This document shows, piece after piece, positions 31,138-34,650 of a stretch of 34,650 nt of DNA. The notes under the pieces were generated by a model, which saw nothing but the letters and a program-made list of their open reading frames with translations, made no database searches and was not told the origin of the DNA. The translations under genes were made by a program, and so were the position numbers. Source of the stretch: Bacteroidaceae bacterium (GTDB lineage: Bacteria; Bacteroidota; Bacteroidia; Bacteroidales; Bacteroidaceae). Every line of letters begins with the position of its first letter. Position 1 is the first letter of the stretch. The stretch lies in assembly GCA_017616915.1 (NCBI GenBank), contig JAFZXF010000013.1:1-34650 (forward strand), in the 5' to 3' direction.

Positions 31138-31296
31138 AGGATTCGCTTGATTCGTGGTTGATGTTAAATAGAGTTGTTTGTGTCTTAAGATGTTCGCAGT
31201 TTTCAAATATTTATAGCGTTCCGTGTGATATTATTCACTTTAAAACGGCGAAAGCAAATATTTATCCCGCAATGCAGAAATTATTGGCACAAAAAC
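31138..31296. other. Intergenic stretch without recognised gene
   Basis: It holds ATTCGTG-type words (31131, 31151) and AT-rich sequence. The frame at 31158-31346 has no plausible start context, family or composition, and overlaps the promoter that follows. Confidence 0.4.
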
Positions 31297-31327
31297 TTTG
31301 TCAAGTGAAATTGAATCACTATTTTTG
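31297..31327 (+). promoter_or_regulatory. Bacteroidota-type promoter for the small peptide and 947-aa protein
   Basis: TTTG (31297-31300), a 19-nt spacer and TATTTTTG (31320-31327) match the consensus at every defined position. The leader to ATG 31392 is about 60 nt. Confidence 0.7.
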
Positions 31328-31391
31328 CTGCTCGATTTCTCCGTGAAAACGAATAATCGTGAAAACTATTAACACATAAAATTATAAATAC

Positions 31392-31571
31392 ATGAAGAAA
31401 AAGTATTTTGCACCAACGTGTGAGGCGTTTGCATTGCCCTCCGGTTCATTATGCCAGATGAAAGTGTCCGGCGGAAAAGTTGATGATCCTAACGACATCG
31501 GTTTCTCCCAGAAGTTCTGGGGTCTGGTGGACGAAGAAGAGAGTGAGTCCGAATTTGAATGGGACGAATAA
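31392..31571 (+). CDS. 59-aa peptide of the Bacteroidales 'KKxYxxP' type
   Basis: This short gene encodes a 59-residue peptide starting MKKKYFAPTCEAFALPSGSL and ending SESEFEWDE. It has no conventional signal peptide. The basic K-K-K-Y-x-x-P opening, a short hydrophobic middle with two cysteines (C10, C21), and a strongly acidic tail are all apparent. Small proteins opening with K-K-x-Y-x-x-P are common and unexplained in Bacteroidales, often just before large secreted proteins. It lies 64 nt after a good promoter and 32 nt before the 947-aa gene, so they are probably co-transcribed. Gene calling often misses such short frames. The function is unknown; precursor peptide or partner of the secreted protein are guesses. 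Confidence 0.7.
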   Translation: MKKKYFAPTCEAFALPSGSLCQMKVSGGKVDDPNDIGFSQKFWGLVDEEESESEFEWDE

Positions 31572-31603
31572 CCTATAGTCTAACCTGAAAACAAGAAACA
31601 GAA

Positions 31604-34447
31604 ATGAAAAAGTTTTTATCTATTATAGTTGCGCTGATTTTGAGTGTAAGTGGAGCATGGGCAACAGACATCAGTGTCGGAACATCCACAGGAACTTTCT
31701 ACAAAGATGGATCAACTGAAATTACGCCAAGTAGCAGTAATCAATTCGCAAATAAATGGGTAGCAACTGCTGCCCCTGCGTTACAGATAACTTGTGGCAA
31801 CAACGATATGGTTATCAACAGCAGTGATGCCACAGACACCAAATTCCGCCTACATACAGACACCTACACAATGACTGCCCCTGATGGGTACATCATTACA
31901 GGTTACAGCATCACTGGTTATGCAACCAATGGTACTTCAAAGATTAATGACACGACAGTTGGTACAGACGATGCTTCTGCAACCACAGTGTCTAATACAA
32001 ATCTCTCTCGTTACACTATTTCATTTACTGTTAGCGGAACAGCCAACCCTTGGATGTATATCAAGAGTCTTACGGTAACCGTAGAACCTATTATTACATC
32101 AGTTGCTCAATTCAGTAATAATAAGGCATACTATGTTACCACTAATGATAGAGGTGCATGGTTCGTTACAAATGGCGGCACAGCCATCACATCTACAGCC
32201 AAAGCTGGATTCGCTCCTTCTACGAGCGATGTTAAGCAACAGTTTGCATTTTTGACATACGGAACCACAGGTGTCTATCACCTTTATAGCGTTAGCGAGA
32301 AGAAGTTTATAGCAAAAGATAATGGGTATTCTGAGGGTAAATCGAGAACCAAGCTTATCAGCGAACTCGGTGATAATGTTACCCTGCTGACTGGCACAGG
32401 AGATACTAGATATCCCGTTGTGGCAGCCCTTCAAGATGGAGCATATCAGATGGGTATCTCCAATGGTTATGATCCTGCAGTCATCACGTTTTGGAACAGT
32501 TTAAGTGATGGTGGCAACAAAGTTCAGATTCATGCGGTTGCCGATTTTGATCCTACAGAGGCAATGGCAATACTCGAAGCCGCGTATAGCACAACGGTAG
32601 AAGTCACTTACGAGGTTTATGATGGCGAAACGTTTATTGAGAGCAAGAAGGTTGTTCAGGACAAGAACTCGGCCGTTTCTGTACCTGCCTCGTTACTCAA
32701 GAATACTTGGTATTATGACTATACTCCGAGCGGTTCTATCGGAACGTCTAATTGCACCATCACAGTTGCAAGAACATACAAGGCAGGTGTCGTAACTACT
32801 TTGTCAGGATTGAGCAACAACAAAGCTTATCGCTTGGTAACCGAACGCGGCACGTTCACGACAGACAATGGAGCCCTGACAAACACTTGCAAAACTGGTT
32901 CAAACTATACCGTATATAATTTTGCCATTGTATATTATGATGGGACGGATGATGCTGTAGATAATGGTAGTTATTATCTCTGGAGTGTACAAGATGGCAA
33001 GTTCGTCGCTGGTAGCGGAACCAATCTAACTGAAACTCCCACCGCAATAACATTGAATGCTCTTACAGAGCCTTTGTTCAAATTCCAGTGCGGTTTAAAT
33101 TACATGAACTGTAATGCTAGTGAGGGTGGCTTCTTTAGCGGTTGGAGTACAACAGATGGTGGTAACAAGGTTGCTATTATCGAGGCCGCAGACTTTGACC
33201 CCGCTCCAGTCATCGCAGCTCTGACGAATCTCGCGCCGAGCGTGATTGCCAACATCAAACCGTTCTTTGACGCTGCTGGCTCTGGTCTATTCCAACTTAA
33301 GGCATCTGTTGCTGAAGCATATAATGCCACATATACAGCAGCTTTGACTACTTGCAGCCAGTCGACTTATGAGACTTTGGAAGGAGTTGTAACCAATATA
33401 GATAACTTCAACCTTCCTGAGACGGGCAAGTATTATGTAATGAAAAATGTTAGCAATGGTAAGTATCTGAATGTAAAATCAGCGAGTGAGATTTATGCAG
33501 ATGTAGATTCGCCTGTTCCGGGTTCACTTATTCGGCGTGTGGTTCGTGCAGAAAAAACCTATTTCGAGACCCAAGGCAAAGAGTTCGGATGGTGTTATAG
33601 TAGTGGTGATCCTGCATTGCTTGATAATGCTGGTGCAGGCAAATATGCACATTTTAGCATTACGAATCCTGGTCAAATCGCAACTGCGCATTGCATAGGT
33701 AACGGAGAAGGAAGTTATTCCGGTTATTTGTCTTCTTCATATTATGCTGTAAATGGTAGCAATAGAGTCATCGATAGTACTGCCACTGCCGCAGCATCGC
33801 AGTGGATTTTTGAGGAAGTCACTAGTAGTACAGCCATTAATGTTACTCTCAAACAGGTTGGTAACAGTTATTATGCAACTCTCTGCGCCCCATTTGCATA
33901 TACTGTGTCTGGAGCGACCGCCTATACACTTGAGCTTAATGGTAATCAGTTGGATATGACAGAGATTGGAACCGTCCCTGCTGGTACTCCCGTGGTACTC
34001 GTGGGAACTACTACGGAAAATCCTAAGCCGGAAACCATCAATGCGACGATTAATATTGCAAGCAACGATTATCAAGGCACCTCTCTTACTTCAACTGCTC
34101 TCACAGGTATCTATATCGCAACTGATATTGATGCTGCAAATGCAACCAGTCCTAAAGCTACCAATTACTTCCTCGGCAGGAAAGGCGGAGTGGTCGGTTT
34201 CTATCAGTATGATGCTGCCAAGCTAACTCTCGGTGCGAATAAGGCATACTTATCAATACCACTTGCCACTTCTTCTTCCAACGGCTTCAAGTTGGTACTT
34301 GCTGACGACGACATCACCGCAGTTGCTCCCATCAATGTTCAATCCTCAAAGGCCAATGGTCAGTTCTACGACCTGCAGGGCCGCAAGGTGAAGAATCCGC
34401 AGAAGGGACAGCTCTACATCCATAACGGAAAGACTATCCTCTACTAA
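31604..34447 (+). CDS. Large secreted multidomain protein with YDLQGRKV C-terminal sorting-like motif
   Basis: The 947-aa protein has a signal peptide (KKFLSIIVALILSVSGAWA). Three similar modules follow. Two start with NNKAYYVTT (about residue 172) and NNKAYRLVT (about 405) and end with DGGNKVQIHAVADFDP or DGGNKVAIIEAADFDP. The third (GKYYVMKNVSNGKYLNVKS, about residue 607) resembles a ricin-type beta-trefoil. The end (FYDLQGRKVKNPQKGQLYIHNGKTILY) matches the C-termini of many Prevotella secreted proteins, probably a secretion or surface-attachment signal of the type IX kind. No catalytic domain was recognised; carbohydrate or host-surface binding is plausible only from the trefoil-like modules. 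Low in cysteine, rich in Thr/Ser/Asn. Confidence 0.82.
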   Translation: MKKFLSIIVALILSVSGAWATDISVGTSTGTFYKDGSTEITPSSSNQFANKWVATAAPALQITCGNNDMVINSSDATDTKFRLHTDTYTMTAPDGYIITGYSITGYATNGTSKINDTTVGTDDASATTVSNTNLSRYTISFTVSGTANPWMYIKSLTVTVEPIITSVAQFSNNKAYYVTTNDRGAWFVTNGGTAITSTAKAGFAPSTSDVKQQFAFLTYGTTGVYHLYSVSEKKFIAKDNGYSEGKSRTKLISELGDNVTLLTGTGDTRYPVVAALQDGAYQMGISNGYDPAVITFWNSLSDGGNKVQIHAVADFDPTEAMAILEAAYSTTVEVTYEVYDGETFIESKKVVQDKNSAVSVPASLLKNTWYYDYTPSGSIGTSNCTITVARTYKAGVVTTLSGLSNNKAYRLVTERGTFTTDNGALTNTCKTGSNYTVYNFAIVYYDGTDDAVDNGSYYLWSVQDGKFVAGSGTNLTETPTAITLNALTEPLFKFQCGLNYMNCNASEGGFFSGWSTTDGGNKVAIIEAADFDPAPVIAALTNLAPSVIANIKPFFDAAGSGLFQLKASVAEAYNATYTAALTTCSQSTYETLEGVVTNIDNFNLPETGKYYVMKNVSNGKYLNVKSASEIYADVDSPVPGSLIRRVVRAEKTYFETQGKEFGWCYSSGDPALLDNAGAGKYAHFSITNPGQIATAHCIGNGEGSYSGYLSSSYYAVNGSNRVIDSTATAAASQWIFEEVTSSTAINVTLKQVGNSYYATLCAPFAYTVSGATAYTLELNGNQLDMTEIGTVPAGTPVVLVGTTTENPKPETINATINIASNDYQGTSLTSTALTGIYIATDIDAANATSPKATNYFLGRKGGVVGFYQYDAAKLTLGANKAYLSIPLATSSSNGFKLVLADDDITAVAPINVQSSKANGQFYDLQGRKVKNPQKGQLYIHNGKTILY

Positions 34448-34487
34448 TCGAAGTAAAAGAGTTTTGTTTTCATAATGATTTTTGTGT

Positions 34488-34522
34488 GCCGCCTGCGCTT
34501 GATGCGTGGGCGGCAACGTTTT
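34488..34522 (+). terminator. Terminator after the 947-aa gene
   Basis: GCCGCC-T-GCGC (34488-34498) pairs with GCGT-G-GGCGGC (34504-34514) around TTGAT, with TTTT at 34519-34522. Confidence 0.6.
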
Positions 34523-34650
34523 GAATAATGCCTTGTAGAGAAGAAGTAGTTAACCGACCTAAGTGTTCCTGTTGTTTCTGCTATTCCAATTATTCCAATT
34601 CCAATTAAAAAATAGAGAGTACAATAGTCTTTTATATATTATATAACTAA
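34523..34650. other. AT-rich right edge with ATTCCAATT repeats
   Basis: ATTCCAATTATTCCAATTCC (34584-34603) is a short tandem stretch; the end is AT-rich (TATATATTATATAA). No gene is seen in the part present. Confidence 0.4.

Noticed and set aside
31284-31300. Sigma-54-like TTGGCACA with downstream TTTG
   Set aside because: The -12 GC at the required 10-nt spacing is missing; a Bacteroidota housekeeping-type promoter explains the TTTG. A second TTGGCACA at 28545-28552 fails in the same way.
31158-31346. 62-codon open frame before the 59-aa peptide
   Set aside because: It overlaps the well-matched promoter at 31297-31327 and shows no family features.

Overview
The window looks like a chromosomal segment of a Bacteroidales bacterium, most likely Prevotella-like or a close relative. 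The evidence is as follows. Several promoters fit the Bacteroidota TTTG / TAnnTTTG pattern. Shine-Dalgarno signals are weak or absent. Several genes are of types typical of the order: a TamL-like lipoprotein Omp85, an HU/CCDC81-SPOR protein, a tandem-receiver PPDK-N protein, and a secreted protein ending in a YDLQGRKV-type C-terminus. I recognised no rRNA, tRNA, CRISPR array, transposase or integrase.

Layout. (1) 1-3558, minus strand: a DMP19-like gene, then smpB, then metH, which runs off the left edge and so lacks its C-terminus. (2) 3734-10720, plus strand: a 997-aa receiver/ATP-grasp protein overlapping a sugar-nucleotidyltransferase gene, a family 2 glycosyltransferase, NADP-type gdhA with its own promoter and terminator-like hairpin, and a membrane-anchored CxxCxGxG protein. 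(3) 23226-10805, minus strand: a long, tightly packed run of PBP1A-type transpeptidase, kdsB, an exported MORN-repeat protein, glgB, a DUF6057-like membrane protein, a SpoU/TrmH methyltransferase, a membrane glycosyltransferase-like protein, a TamL-like Omp85 lipoprotein and tcdA. Several junctions overlap by 1-4 nt. The theme is mostly envelope and glycan biogenesis. (4) 23363-24214 plus: an RluA-family pseudouridine synthase with a clear terminator. (5) 28272-24411 minus: HU/CCDC81-SPOR protein, FHA protein, and a RelA/SpoT homologue whose hydrolase half looks dead.

(6) 28.3-31.4 kb is an AT-rich accessory region. A roughly 40-bp inverted repeat (28651-28690 / 31097-31137) brackets about 2.4 kb. 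Inside it are one orphan secreted protein and three elements of about 160 bp (28744-28903, 29009-29173, 30946-31109). These share flanks and a multi-hairpin architecture, but their paired stems differ in sequence while remaining complementary. I do not recognise this family; it is the best candidate here for an undescribed element. To its right, a good promoter drives a 59-aa peptide gene and a 947-aa secreted protein.

A second pattern runs through the whole window. Short tandem micro-repeats with 7-bp period (CAATGYT / CATTGAN / CCATTGN), and some with 9- or 10-bp period, lie between genes, across stop and start codons, and in frame inside at least six protein-coding genes. They encode short loop or linker segments and in three genes supply the stop codon itself.
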